In this document: positions 6,541-15,371 of the stretch, one piece after another
Layout of the letters: each line of letters opens with the position of its first letter
Numbering within the stretch: position 1 is the first letter of the stretch
Assembly: GCA_045578425.1 (NCBI GenBank)
Contig: JAZNKF010000070.1
Span: 1-37,624 of the forward strand
Direction: 5' to 3'
Source of the DNA: RGIG3009 sp045578425
GTDB lineage: Bacteria; Bacillota; Clostridia; Oscillospirales; Acutalibacteraceae
DNA: 37,624 nt
Program-made: the position numbers and the translations under genes
Notes under the pieces: model-generated
What the model was told of the DNA's origin: nothing
Database searches by the model: none
The model's input: only the letters and a program-made list of their open reading frames with translations

Positions 6541-7746
6541 TTATTCGCCAAAGAGTGCATTGTGCACGGCGGTAACCGCCACGTCGGCATCTGCTTGGTC
6601 GATAAGTACGGAAACTTTGATTTCGCTGGTGGAGATGGTTTGAATGTTGATGTTTTTGTCGGACAAGGCTTCAAACATGCGTGCGGCAAAACCTTCGTGC
6701 GTTTCGAGCCCCGCGCCGACAACCGAAATTTTGGCAATGTTGGTTTCGAAGAACAGTTTTTTTGCTTTGAGGTGGTCACAGTATTCTTGCAAAGCATCGA
6801 CGGTTTTTTGGGCGTCGGATTTTTTGACGGTGAAGGTGATGTCTTTGGTGCCGTCACGGCCGACGGATTGAATGATCAAATCCACGTTGACGTGAGCTTT
6901 TGCCACGCGGGAAAACACGCGGAACGCAATGCCCGGTTCGTCCGGTAAACCAACAATATTGATGCGAGCAATATCTAAATCTTTGGCAACGCCTTTAACT
7001 AACATTTTTTCCATTTTTACGGTCTCCTTTACTTTGGTTCCGGGGGCGACAACAATGCTGGACAAGACTTCCAGTTCGATGCTGTATTTTTTTGCCATTT
7101 CCACGGAACGGTTATTTAAAACTTGGGCGCCTAACGTGGCGAGTTCCAACATTTCGTCGTAGGTGATTTCTTCGAGTTTTTGGGCGTTTGGAACTTTGCG
7201 CGGGTCAGCGGTATAAACACCCTCTACGTCGGTGTAGATTTGGCACAAATCCGCGCGCATGGCGGCGGCGATGGCAACGGCGCTGGTGTCCGAGCCGCCG
7301 CGGCCGAGGGTGGTGATGTCGTCGTATTTGTTGAGGCCTTGGAAGCCGGCGACAATGACAATCTTTTTACGTGCGAGTTCCGCACGGATACGTTCGGTAT
7401 TGACGGTTTTGATACGAGCGGCGGAATACGTGGAGTTGGTGGAAAATCCGGCCTGCCAGCCAAGTAGAGAAACCACGGGGCAACCCAGTTTTTCGATTGC
7501 CATGGCGAGCAGAGCGATAGAGATTTGTTCGCCTGCAGAAAGCAGCATGTCCATTTCGCGTTTGCTGGCATTGGGATTGATTTCGTTTGCTTTTTCGATT
7601 AAATCGTCGGTAGTGTCACCTTGTGCGGAAACGACCACAACGACTTCGTTGCCTTCGCGGTAGGAGTCGACGATGCGATTGGCGACTCGGAATACGCGTT
7701 CGGCATCGGCAACGGAACTGCCGCCGAATTTTTTGACAATTAACAT
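6541..7746 (-). CDS. lysC: Aspartate kinase
   Basis: The 401-aa enzyme phosphorylates L-aspartate, the first step towards lysine, threonine, methionine and diaminopimelate. It starts with the nucleotide/aspartate-binding strand KKFGGSSVAD, contains GRGGSDTSAVAIAAAM and IYTDVEGVYTADPR, and ends with two ACT domains (about residues 265-400) that normally bind lysine or threonine as feedback inhibitors. The ATG at 7746 has AAGGAGG upstream. It is the third gene of a leftward operon after an ACT protein and hom, with 19 bp between hom and lysC. I see no lysine riboswitch in front of this operon, so feedback control is probably at the enzyme level. Confidence 0.95.
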   Translation of the reverse strand: MLIVKKFGGSSVADAERVFRVANRIVDSYREGNEVVVVVSAQGDTTDDLIEKANEINPNASKREMDMLLSAGEQISIALLAMAIEKLGCPVVSLLGWQAGFSTNSTYSAARIKTVNTERIRAELARKKIVIVAGFQGLNKYDDITTLGRGGSDTSAVAIAAAMRADLCQIYTDVEGVYTADPRKVPNAQKLEEITYDEMLELATLGAQVLNNRSVEMAKKYSIELEVLSSIVVAPGTKVKETVKMEKMLVKGVAKDLDIARINIVGLPDEPGIAFRVFSRVAKAHVNVDLIIQSVGRDGTKDITFTVKKSDAQKTVDALQEYCDHLKAKKLFFETNIAKISVVGAGLETHEGFAARMFEALSDKNINIQTISTSEIKVSVLIDQADADVAVTAVHNALFGE

Positions 7747-7765
7747 GGAAAAGAGCCTCCTTAGA

Positions 7766-8992
7766 TTACAACGATGCTACGCGCAGGCAAGAAACCGGCG
7801 CAGCTTCGGTTATGGCAGATAAGCGGACAGACAACTCACGTTCGGTTAGCGCGGCGGTCGCAACAGCAACTTCTTCCGCGGGACCGTCGACAAAGGTGAG
7901 TTCACCGAACACTTCGGTTAAGCGGGCAGACAAGGCCGCTTTTTGTTCCGTTTCAAAACGAAGCAAGAACGAAAATTCTTCTTTGGTGGAGTCTTGTACG
8001 TAGTTGGGTACGGCGCCCTCCCAAAACAGGCGTTTGGGATTGGCGGTGTGTTTGACAGCGTCAATCACATCGGCAACCACTGCCGAGGCAGTGGGCAATT
8101 TGCCGGCGCCTTTGCCGTAGAAAACGACATCACCGACGGCATTGCCGCGTGCCAATACCGCGTTGAAAACATCGCTGACACCGGCAAGAAGTGACGTTTT
8201 TGAAATCAGCATGGGAGCGACCAAACATTGTACGCCTTCTTGCGTACGGCGGGCTTTGCCGATGAGTTTGATGACGCAACCGAGTGCGTTGGCACAGCGA
8301 ACGTCTGCCGCGGTGAGGTGGGTGATACCTTCGGTATGTACTTGGTCGGGATAGACGTGTTTGCCGAAAGCGAGGGATGCTAAAATACAGATTTTGCGGC
8401 AAGCGTCCATGCCTTCGACGTCGGCGGCGGGATTGCGTTCGGCGTAACCGAGTTGTTGCGCGAGTGCCAAGGCATCTTCAAAACTCATGCCGTCTTGTAC
8501 CATTTTGGTGAGCATGAAGTTGGTAGTACCGTTGAGAATACCCGCAATTTCGGAAATTTCGTTGGCGGCTAAGCATTGGTCGAGCGGGCGAATGATGGGA
8601 ATACCGCCGCCGACGCTGGCTTCGAACAAAAAGTTGACCTTTTGCGCGCGGGCAAGCGCCAACAGTTCGTCGCCTTTGGCTGCTACCAGTTCCTTGTTAG
8701 AGGTGACAACGCTTTTGCCCGCCGACAAAGCGGCTTTGGCATAGTCATAGGCGGGGTGTAAGCCACCCATGGTTTCTACGACAACCGAAATTTCCGAATC
8801 GGTGAGAATGTCGTCGAAGTTGGTGGTGAATTTATCGGCATACGGCAGTTCGGGGAAACTGCGCAAATCCAAAATCCGTTTGACCGTGAGGGGTTGTTCG
8901 GCTTTTTTGGCGATGGAGGCTTGATTGGTTGACAGTACCTCGACAACGCCGGAGCCAACAACGCCGTGCCCTAAAACAGCAATTGAAATCAT
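7766..8992 (-). CDS. hom: Homoserine dehydrogenase
   Basis: This 408-aa enzyme reduces aspartate semialdehyde to homoserine, committing the pathway to threonine and methionine. It has the NAD(P)-binding start VLGHGVVGSG, the VVTSNKELVA segment, the ASVGGGIPII and GILNGTTNFM blocks of the active site and a C-terminal ACT-like domain (about 325-400). The start ATG 8992 follows AAGGAAGG, which overlaps the end of the upstream ACT gene. It lies between the ACT protein and lysC in one operon, an order common in clostridia. Confidence 0.95.
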   Translation of the reverse strand: MISIAVLGHGVVGSGVVEVLSTNQASIAKKAEQPLTVKRILDLRSFPELPYADKFTTNFDDILTDSEISVVVETMGGLHPAYDYAKAALSAGKSVVTSNKELVAAKGDELLALARAQKVNFLFEASVGGGIPIIRPLDQCLAANEISEIAGILNGTTNFMLTKMVQDGMSFEDALALAQQLGYAERNPAADVEGMDACRKICILASLAFGKHVYPDQVHTEGITHLTAADVRCANALGCVIKLIGKARRTQEGVQCLVAPMLISKTSLLAGVSDVFNAVLARGNAVGDVVFYGKGAGKLPTASAVVADVIDAVKHTANPKRLFWEGAVPNYVQDSTKEEFSFLLRFETEQKAALSARLTEVFGELTFVDGPAEEVAVATAALTERELSVRLSAITEAAPVSCLRVASL

Positions 8993-9006
8993 TTTTTTAA
9001 CCTTCC

Positions 9007-9486
9007 TTATTCTGATAAACCTTTTTGTTGCCGCAACGCCGCCAAGCGTTTTACACCCGGCACGCGCGCTAATCGATCGGCAAAAACATCCAAGGTGACC
9101 GACATGTTATCGGTTTGCGCACAAATGGAAACGACGGCACTGCCGCTGACCGGAGAATTTTGGTTGACGGTGCTGATGTTGGCGCCGGCTTCGGCAAATG
9201 CCGCAAGCAAACCGGACAAAACGCCCGGGCAATCTTGCAAAACCAGTTCTACGGTAATAAAAGAAGAAGCCGTTTTACCGAAATACACCGCCACCGCATC
9301 CTTATACTTATAAAAGGCGCTACGGGACAGGCCGTGTACTCGAACGGCTTCACTGACAGAAGAACAGGACCCCGTTGCCAAAGCGGTTTGCGCGGCGAGG
9401 ACTTTGCGATAGACCTCCGGCAGCGCATCCGCACGCACCAAAACCCAGTCTTCCGATGTGGGGTTAATTCCCAAAGTGTCCACCAC
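9007..9486 (-). CDS. ACT domain protein, PheB/UPF0735 family
   Basis: The 159-aa protein has an N-terminal part matching the PheB family (WVLVRADALPEVYRKVLAAQ, then a helix-turn-helix-like VSEAVRVHGLSRSAFYKYKDAV) and a C-terminal ACT domain (about residues 78-150, VELVLQDCPGVLSGLLAAFAEAGANISTVNQ). Members precede pheA or hom in many Firmicutes and are thought to sense an amino acid, though the function is not settled. It leads the operon with hom and lysC, 14 bp upstream of hom. The start is uncertain: GTG 9486 has little ribosome binding signal, and a TTG at 9474 behind GGTGGTGG is possible. Confidence 0.85.
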   Translation of the reverse strand: MVDTLGINPTSEDWVLVRADALPEVYRKVLAAQTALATGSCSSVSEAVRVHGLSRSAFYKYKDAVAVYFGKTASSFITVELVLQDCPGVLSGLLAAFAEAGANISTVNQNSPVSGSAVVSICAQTDNMSVTLDVFADRLARVPGVKRLAALRQQKGLSE

Positions 9487-9516
9487 CCGAAAACAGTTGT
9501 CTTGTAAACGAGAACA

Positions 9517-9545
9517 ATCATAACACAGTTTTTGGGGAATTGCAA
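9517..9545 (-). promoter_or_regulatory. Promoter of the ACT-hom-lysC operon
   Basis: Reading leftward, TTGCAA (9545-9540) and TATGAT (9522-9517) are separated by 17 bp. The start site would fall about 24 nt before GTG 9486, leaving no room for a riboswitch. Confidence 0.6.
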
Positions 9546-9571
9546 GAGGATTTTACAAAAAAATCAAAATT

Positions 9572-11779
9572 TTATTCAGCCGATGTTGTGCCGGGAAGCA
9601 CCGTGGTTTCGGTGGGGGTGGAAGTTGTAGACTCGTCGGGGGTTACCGTGGTGTTGTTGACGGGAGTACCGTGTTTGGTACACGGTTCCGGCATGAAATC
9701 CGGCTTGTAAACACCGATGGAAGTTTTGGGGCATTTTTCGGTTGCGAGCCCACCGGTTTCGGAACAGTAGGGAAGTTCCACGGTGGTGCCCTTGTTGGCA
9801 AAGGCCATGGGCTCGCTTCCTTCGTGGAGGGCGAGCATGGCTTTGTTCCACAAGTTACGTGCCGCTGAGGTTTGTTTGTTGGTGAGTTTTTGGTTTTTAT
9901 CGTAACCAAACCAACTTGCCGCGACATATTTGGGGGTGCCTGCAACCAACCACACGTCGTTACTTTGTTGGGTGGTACCGGTTTTGGCAAACACTTCCCA
10001 TCCGCTCCACGATTTGCGCAAGGCACCTGCGGTGGCACCGTTGGAACCGGTGACAACGCGTTGCAACAGACGGTTCATAACATAGGCGGAATTTTCATCC
10101 AACACTTGTACGGCGGTGGAGTTTCTTTGCAAAATGACTTCGCCGTTTTGTTCCACTTTGGTGAAAGAATACGGTTCGTTGTAGTAACCGCCGTTGCCGA
10201 AAATTTGGTAGGCCGCTGCCATTTCGCGGGGATATACGCCTGCTGTCAGACCCCCCAGTGTTAAGGGAGCAAAGTCAATATCGGTGTGTCCTTTTCCGTC
10301 CGAAGTGACGAGTGACGAAAGATTCAGCGAAGTGGTCATAAATTTGAAAGAACGTTGCGGGGTGAGGATTTCCATGAGTTGCGCGGGAACGGTGTTCATG
10401 GAAGATTGAATGGCATAATCCACCAAGGTGATACCACTGTCTTTGGGCGTGGATTGGTTATAGTTTTTGGGCCATTTGGTACCGTCTTTTAGGATGATAT
10501 AGCAGTCTTTTACCTGAGAAGAGAAGTGAATTAAATTTAAGCTTACGGCTTGAGAATAGACCGAAAGCGGTTTGATAGACGAACCCGGTTGACGCAACGA
10601 GTCGGTTGCACGGTTCAAAATACGGTTGGCGGTTTTTTCACCTCTGCCGCCGACGACTGCCACGGTTTTGCCGGTATAATCCATAATATAAATGGCGGCT
10701 TGCGGTTGAACTTCATCGCTTGGGAGCATGGCGGGATAATTTTCGTCGTTGGCGTAGACAGCTTCGACTTTGGCTTGCAACTCCGGATTTTCGCAAGAAT
10801 AGATGGTGAGGCCGCCATAATAAATCATGTTTCGGGCGTGAGCATCGGTGTAGCCGTATTTTTCCACCAGTGCATCGGCAACGTCGTCAATGAGCATGTC
10901 GGTATACCAGTCGGATACGGCGGACGATTTGGCACTGCTCTTAAAATACAGTTCTTCGCCAAGGGCTTGGTTATATTCGTCCGTGGTGATAAAGCCGAGT
11001 TCATGCATTTTATACAGCACCACGCGTTGACGTTGACGCAAGTTTTCCGGGCGACGGTAGGGGTCATACTTTGAGGGGTTATTGGTAATACTTGCCAACG
11101 CGGCGCACTGCGCCAAGGTGAGGTCTTTGGCGTCTACCCCGAAAAAGTAGTTTGCACCTGCGCCGATGCCCGTTACGTTACTGCTCAGCGGCATTAAGTT
11201 TAGGTAGGCTTGTAAAATTTCGTCTTTGGTATAGTATTTTTCCATTTCGATGGCGGTCAAAATTTCGATGACTTTTCGTTGAATGGAGTGGTCATCGTTA
11301 CCTGTCATGACCTTGATGAGTTGTTGGGTGAGGGTAGAACCGCCGTATTCTGTGTCGTTAAAACGCAAAATCAAATTGGCAAAGGCGGAAATGGTGCGTT
11401 TCCAGTCCACGCCGAAATGTTCTGTGAAGCGCTCGTCTTCAATGGCGATAACGGCGTTTTGCATATTAACAGGCATTTCAGAAAGCGGGACAAACACGCG
11501 TTTGATACCGCTTAAACGTTCAAATTCTTCGTACTGGCCGGTGGTTTCGTTGAGGGTCATGACGATACTGGTTTGGTTTTTGTTGACGGAATCGATATCC
11601 GGCAGATTGGTCTGCCCTTTGAAATTGGTGGCGACGTACACGGTCAGCACGCACGCGACCATACAGCCGGTGACAACCAGCACCAACAGCAACGTTATCA
11701 ATACTTTACCGATCGCGGAAAGCAATTTCTTGTTTTTTTGTAAAAAGCGATCGAGCCAATCCGGTTTTTGAAATGTCAT
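9572..11779 (-). CDS. Class A penicillin-binding protein (transglycosylase/transpeptidase)
   Basis: The 735-aa protein polymerises and cross-links peptidoglycan. A cytosolic tail and one membrane span (about 21-50) precede the GT51 domain, with catalytic Glu114 in IAIEDERFTEHFG and the GGSTLTQQLIK block. The transpeptidase domain has the SxxK motif at Ser400-Lys403 (PGSSIKPL), SMN soon after, and KTG at 599-601. The C-terminus beyond about 660 is a Thr/Ser/Pro-rich tail (TTVTPDESTTSTPTETT), typical of Firmicute PBP1 proteins. ATG 11779 follows AAGGAG. It is transcribed alone from its own promoter and diverges from the BofC-like gene. Whether the first two cysteines of the tail region (CSETGG...CPKTS) form a disulfide cannot be told. 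Confidence 0.94.
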   Translation of the reverse strand: MTFQKPDWLDRFLQKNKKLLSAIGKVLITLLLVLVVTGCMVACVLTVYVATNFKGQTNLPDIDSVNKNQTSIVMTLNETTGQYEEFERLSGIKRVFVPLSEMPVNMQNAVIAIEDERFTEHFGVDWKRTISAFANLILRFNDTEYGGSTLTQQLIKVMTGNDDHSIQRKVIEILTAIEMEKYYTKDEILQAYLNLMPLSSNVTGIGAGANYFFGVDAKDLTLAQCAALASITNNPSKYDPYRRPENLRQRQRVVLYKMHELGFITTDEYNQALGEELYFKSSAKSSAVSDWYTDMLIDDVADALVEKYGYTDAHARNMIYYGGLTIYSCENPELQAKVEAVYANDENYPAMLPSDEVQPQAAIYIMDYTGKTVAVVGGRGEKTANRILNRATDSLRQPGSSIKPLSVYSQAVSLNLIHFSSQVKDCYIILKDGTKWPKNYNQSTPKDSGITLVDYAIQSSMNTVPAQLMEILTPQRSFKFMTTSLNLSSLVTSDGKGHTDIDFAPLTLGGLTAGVYPREMAAAYQIFGNGGYYNEPYSFTKVEQNGEVILQRNSTAVQVLDENSAYVMNRLLQRVVTGSNGATAGALRKSWSGWEVFAKTGTTQQSNDVWLVAGTPKYVAASWFGYDKNQKLTNKQTSAARNLWNKAMLALHEGSEPMAFANKGTTVELPYCSETGGLATEKCPKTSIGVYKPDFMPEPCTKHGTPVNNTTVTPDESTTSTPTETTVLPGTTSAE

Positions 11780-11829
11780 GTGATTTCTCCTTTTTCAGAC
11801 GAACAAAAGCTCACAGTTATCATACCTAT

Positions 11830-11857
11830 ATTATAAGCACTTCTATCAAAAAGTCAA
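11830..11857 (-). promoter_or_regulatory. Promoter of the penicillin-binding protein gene
   Basis: Leftward TTGACT (11857-11852) and a perfect TATAAT (11835-11830) are separated by 16 bp. They lie 50-80 bp upstream of the start codon. Confidence 0.65.
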
Positions 11858-11934
11858 ATATCAATATTGTAAACATCACATATTTTTAATCGAAATCGCC
11901 CACACTACATAGAAAAAAGCAAGGGGAGTCCGTG

Positions 11935-12270
11935 ATGAAAGAAAGAAAACGTGAAAAGCAGCGGCGGTGGACACCTGTGTGGGTGGCGTGTCTGCTGCTG
12001 ATCGGTGTGGCGGCCTGGACAAGCACGTTGTTGCCGCAACCCGATGAAAAAACCGAACGCGAAGCCGGTGTGGAACAACAAACCGCACCGTATTTGGGGA
12101 TTTGGGAAGGAAAGCTTGCACGGTTCAACGGAGTGAATCCCGAACCGGAAGAAATTTACGACGTTTCGGTTTCTTCGTTGCCAAAAGAAGAACAAGAGCG
12201 CTTGAAAGACGGTGTGACGTGGGGAGATGATGAGACGCTTGCTATGTTGATTGACGGATATACCAGTTAA
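11935..12270 (+). CDS. Small membrane-anchored protein with a BofC-C-like domain
   Basis: This 111-aa protein has a basic N-terminus, one membrane span (about residues 13-32) and an exported C-terminal part. That part reads YLGIWEGKLARF...EEIYDVSVSSLPKEEQERLKDGV...LAMLIDGYTS, which follows the pattern of the BofC C-terminal domain found in clostridial proteins: a short strand, then the SSLPxxDQxxLxxGI turn, then a leucine-rich helix and DYxS. In Bacillus BofC acts between the spore membranes on SpoIVB signalling; in non-Bacillus relatives the role is unknown. ATG 11935 has AAGGGGAG six bases upstream. The gene is alone, between the divergent PBP gene and the helicase promoter. Recognition is from memory of the pattern, so it needs a profile search. 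Confidence 0.6.
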   Translation: MKERKREKQRRWTPVWVACLLLIGVAAWTSTLLPQPDEKTEREAGVEQQTAPYLGIWEGKLARFNGVNPEPEEIYDVSVSSLPKEEQERLKDGVTWGDDETLAMLIDGYTS

Positions 12271-12290
12271 AAATTTCTCGGGATTGGGTA

Positions 12291-12319
12291 TTGCCCCAAC
12301 GGCGATTTTATGGTATACT
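12291..12319 (+). promoter_or_regulatory. Promoter of the helicase-lepA-guaB operon
   Basis: TTGCCC (12291-12296) and TATACT (12314-12319) are separated by 17 bp, about 40 bp upstream of the helicase start. Confidence 0.55.
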
Positions 12320-12359
12320 AACAAAAATATACCAAAAAAGCGCGAAGGTAGGGTCGGCA

Positions 12360-13535
12360 ATGGCAGGAAAAACAGGTTTTGACGTGTTGGAATTACGTCC
12401 GCAGTTGATGCAGGCGCTTTCCGGCATGGGGTTTTTGGAGCCGACACCGATTCAACAGCGTGCCATTTTACCGTTGTTGGAAGGGCGCGACGTGATTGCC
12501 AAAGCACCAACCGGTACGGGTAAAACGTGTTCGTTCGGTATTCCGCTGTTGGAATGTTACCGCCCCGATTGTGAAGATATTCAAGCGATTGTAGTGTGTC
12601 CCACACGGGAGTTATGCATACAGATTACCGATGATTTGCAACAACTGGCGTCGTTCATGCCAGAAGTGAGAATTGTTGCTTTGTACGGTGGACAACCTAT
12701 CAATCGTCAGTTGACGGCACTGAGAAAGAAGCCGACCATTGTGGTGGCGACCCCCGGTCGATTGATTGACCACTTAAACCGCGGTACGGTATGGCTTGGC
12801 AACGTGTATACTGCCGTGCTCGACGAAGCAGACGAAATGCTGAAAATGGGTTTTGTCCGCGACGTGCGAAAAATTTTGAACGCTACCCCTGCGGATACGC
12901 AAGTGGCGTTGTTTAGTGCCACCATTTCCCGCGAGGTTATGAATGTGGCGTGGGAATACCAACGCGACGCGGTGGAAATTACGGTGGAAGCCGAAGGAGA
13001 TGCGCGCCCCGATATTGCGCAGTATGTTTTGATGGCAGAAGATGCCGACCGTCCGGATTTGTTATGCGCGCTTGTGCGGTCGCTGGATTTACGGCGGGTG
13101 ATGATGTTTTGCAACCGCAAAAGTACCGTGCAATGGCTGACAAAACAACTGCAAAAACGGGAACTTTCGGTGGATTGCTTACACGGAGATATTCCCCAAG
13201 GGCAACGCAATCGCGTGATGGAAGGGTTCCGCAAAGGAAAATTTGAAATACTGGTTGCCACCGACGTGGCGGCGCGCGGCATTGACGTGGATGACGTGGA
13301 AGCGGTGTTCAATTACGATATTCCCGATGAAAACGAATATTATTTGCACCGAATCGGTCGCACGGGGCGCGCTAAGCGGCACGGTATGGCGATTACTTTT
13401 GCGACGGCGGGGGACGAGTTTCGGTTGCGCGACATACGCAAATATACCCATTCCGAAATCGGCGAGTTGTCGTTTGCGGAAGACGGTCAATTGGTGAAGG
13501 CTGACGGAACGCCTTTTGTGTGTGAGGTGAGGTGA
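12360..13535 (+). CDS. DEAD-box ATP-dependent RNA helicase
   Basis: The 391-aa protein holds all DEAD-box motifs in order: Q motif (TPIQQRAI), Walker A APTGTGKT, PTRELC, TPGRL, DEAD, FSAT, then in the second RecA fold MMFCNRK, ATDVAARGIDV and HRIGRTGRA. It unwinds or remodels RNA, for example during ribosome assembly or cold adaptation. It is short, ending soon after the helicase core without the RNA-binding tail of DbpA or CshA. I place the start at ATG 12360 after AAGGTAGG rather than the longer in-frame extension to 12291, which would run through the promoter. The lepA ATG follows its stop codon by 4 bp, so the two are translationally close. Confidence 0.92.
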   Translation: MAGKTGFDVLELRPQLMQALSGMGFLEPTPIQQRAILPLLEGRDVIAKAPTGTGKTCSFGIPLLECYRPDCEDIQAIVVCPTRELCIQITDDLQQLASFMPEVRIVALYGGQPINRQLTALRKKPTIVVATPGRLIDHLNRGTVWLGNVYTAVLDEADEMLKMGFVRDVRKILNATPADTQVALFSATISREVMNVAWEYQRDAVEITVEAEGDARPDIAQYVLMAEDADRPDLLCALVRSLDLRRVMMFCNRKSTVQWLTKQLQKRELSVDCLHGDIPQGQRNRVMEGFRKGKFEILVATDVAARGIDVDDVEAVFNYDIPDENEYYLHRIGRTGRAKRHGMAITFATAGDEFRLRDIRKYTHSEIGELSFAEDGQLVKADGTPFVCEVR

Positions 13536-13539
13536 CAAT

Positions 13540-15354
13540 ATGGCCGGTTTACGAGAACATACCCGCAATTTTTGTATTATAGCACATATCGACCATGGAA
13601 AAACCACGCTTTCGGACCGAATTTTAGAAAAAACGCGTGCCGTGGCACAGCGCGATATGGAAGAACAGTTGCTTGACAGCATGGATTTGGAACGCGAACG
13701 CGGGATTACCATAAAAGCGCACGCGGTGACGGTTTCTTACGATGCCGCGGACGGCGAAACGTATGTGTTTAATTTGATTGACACACCGGTTCTCGTGGAC
13801 TTTAACTATGAGGTGTCTCGCTCGTTGGCGGCTTGTGAGGGCGCGATTTTGATTGTGGATGCCTCGCAAGGAATTGAAGCGCAAACGCTGGCGAACACCT
13901 ATTTGGCAGTGGAGCACGGGTTGGAGATTGTGCCGGTTATCAACAAAATCGACTTGCCTTCTGCCAGACCGGAAGAAGTACGGACGGAAATTGAGGACAT
14001 TATCGGTATTGATGCTTCGAATGCGCCGTTGGTTTCGGCAAAGCAAGGGATTAACATTGAGCAAGTGTTGGAAGCGATTGTAGGGCAAATCCCCCCGCCG
14101 AGCGGTACCGACGATGCGCCGCTGAAAGCGCTGATTTTTGACAGTTATTACGACAGTTACAAAGGTGTTATTGTTTATATTCGCGTAAAGGAAGGCGTTG
14201 TTCGCACAGGCGATACCATTCGCATGATGGCAACGGGAGCTTCTTTTGATGTGGTGGAAGTTGGGATTATGCGCGCGGGAAGTTTGGAGCCGTGCGAGGC
14301 ATTACACGCCGGACAAGTAGGTTACATTGCCGCTTCCATTAAAACCGTGCACGATGCGCGGGTGGGGGATACCGTGACCTCGGCCGCTAAGCCTGCAGCC
14401 GAGCCGTTGCCGGGGTATCGCAAAGTAAACCCCATGGTGTTTTGCGGCGTGTTTCCCGCAGACGGCGCACATTATCAAGATTTGCGAGAGGCGCTCGAAC
14501 GGTTGCAACTTAACGATGCCTCGCTCACGTTTGAGCCCGAAACGTCGGTGGCGTTGGGATTTGGTTTTCGGTGCGGGTTCTTGGGACTTTTGCACATGGA
14601 GATTATCCAAGAACGCTTGGAGCGGGAATACGATTTGGATTTGATTACGACGGCGCCGAGCGTGATTTACCGCATTACCGGTACAGACGGGGAAGTCAGA
14701 TACATTGACAACCCCACCAATTATCCCGACCCCGCCACGGTAGCGTTGGCGGAAGAGCCGATTACCGATGCGCATATTTTGGCTCCGTCGGATTATGTGG
14801 GAAATATTATGGAATTGTGCCAACAACGGCGCGGTGTTTTCCGCGATATGAAATATTTGGATCAAACGCGGGTGGATATTCATTATGAGATGCCGCTGAA
14901 TGAAATTGTGTACGATTTCTTTGATGCGCTCAAATCCCGTACAAAAGGGTATGCCAGCTTTGATTACGAACTGAAAGGATATCAAAAATCGGAACTGGTG
15001 AAACTGGATATCTTACTCAACGGCGACGTGGTGGACGCGTTATCGTTTATCGTGTTCGCGGGAAACGCTTACGCCCGCGGCAGGCGGTTGTGTGAGAAGT
15101 TAAGGGACAATATTCCCAGACAGTTATTTGAAGTGCCGATTCAAGCGGCTATCGGGGGAAAAGTGATTGCCCGCGAAACGGTACGTGCCATGCGCAAAGA
15201 CGTCTTGGCAAAATGTTACGGTGGTGACATTACCCGTAAGAAAAAGTTGCTTGAAAAACAAAAAGAAGGCAAAAAGCGGATGCGGCAACTGGGCAGCGTA
15301 GAAGTGCCGCAAGAAGCGTTTATGGCTGTACTTAAACTTGGTGACGATGAATAA
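13540..15354 (+). CDS. lepA: Elongation factor 4 (LepA) with an altered G3 motif
   Basis: The 604-aa protein matches LepA/EF-4 along its whole length, including the LepA-specific C-terminal domain (AAIGGKVIARETVRAMRKDV...GGDITRKKKLLEKQKEGKKRMRQLG). LepA is a ribosome-bound GTPase that acts in back-translocation or initiation. G1 (AHIDHGKTT, 15-23), G2 (RGITIKA), G4 (NKID) and G5 (SAK) are intact. G3, however, reads DTPVLVDF (residues 81-88) where translation GTPases have DTPGHVDF. Val84 replaces the invariant glycine and Leu85 the catalytic histidine, through GTT CTC at 13789-13794. The frame is open and otherwise normal. Genuine variant, inactive paralogue or base-call error cannot be separated here. 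It lies between the helicase and guaB. Confidence 0.92.
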   Translation: MAGLREHTRNFCIIAHIDHGKTTLSDRILEKTRAVAQRDMEEQLLDSMDLERERGITIKAHAVTVSYDAADGETYVFNLIDTPVLVDFNYEVSRSLAACEGAILIVDASQGIEAQTLANTYLAVEHGLEIVPVINKIDLPSARPEEVRTEIEDIIGIDASNAPLVSAKQGINIEQVLEAIVGQIPPPSGTDDAPLKALIFDSYYDSYKGVIVYIRVKEGVVRTGDTIRMMATGASFDVVEVGIMRAGSLEPCEALHAGQVGYIAASIKTVHDARVGDTVTSAAKPAAEPLPGYRKVNPMVFCGVFPADGAHYQDLREALERLQLNDASLTFEPETSVALGFGFRCGFLGLLHMEIIQERLEREYDLDLITTAPSVIYRITGTDGEVRYIDNPTNYPDPATVALAEEPITDAHILAPSDYVGNIMELCQQRRGVFRDMKYLDQTRVDIHYEMPLNEIVYDFFDALKSRTKGYASFDYELKGYQKSELVKLDILLNGDVVDALSFIVFAGNAYARGRRLCEKLRDNIPRQLFEVPIQAAIGGKVIARETVRAMRKDVLAKCYGGDITRKKKLLEKQKEGKKRMRQLGSVEVPQEAFMAVLKLGDDE

Positions 15355-15371
15355 AAAGGAGAGAGAAGATT

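Noticed and set aside
7747..9600. A lysine riboswitch or T-box in front of the amino acid operon.
   Set aside because: The promoter at 9517-9545 leaves only about 24 nt of leader and no such motif is visible.
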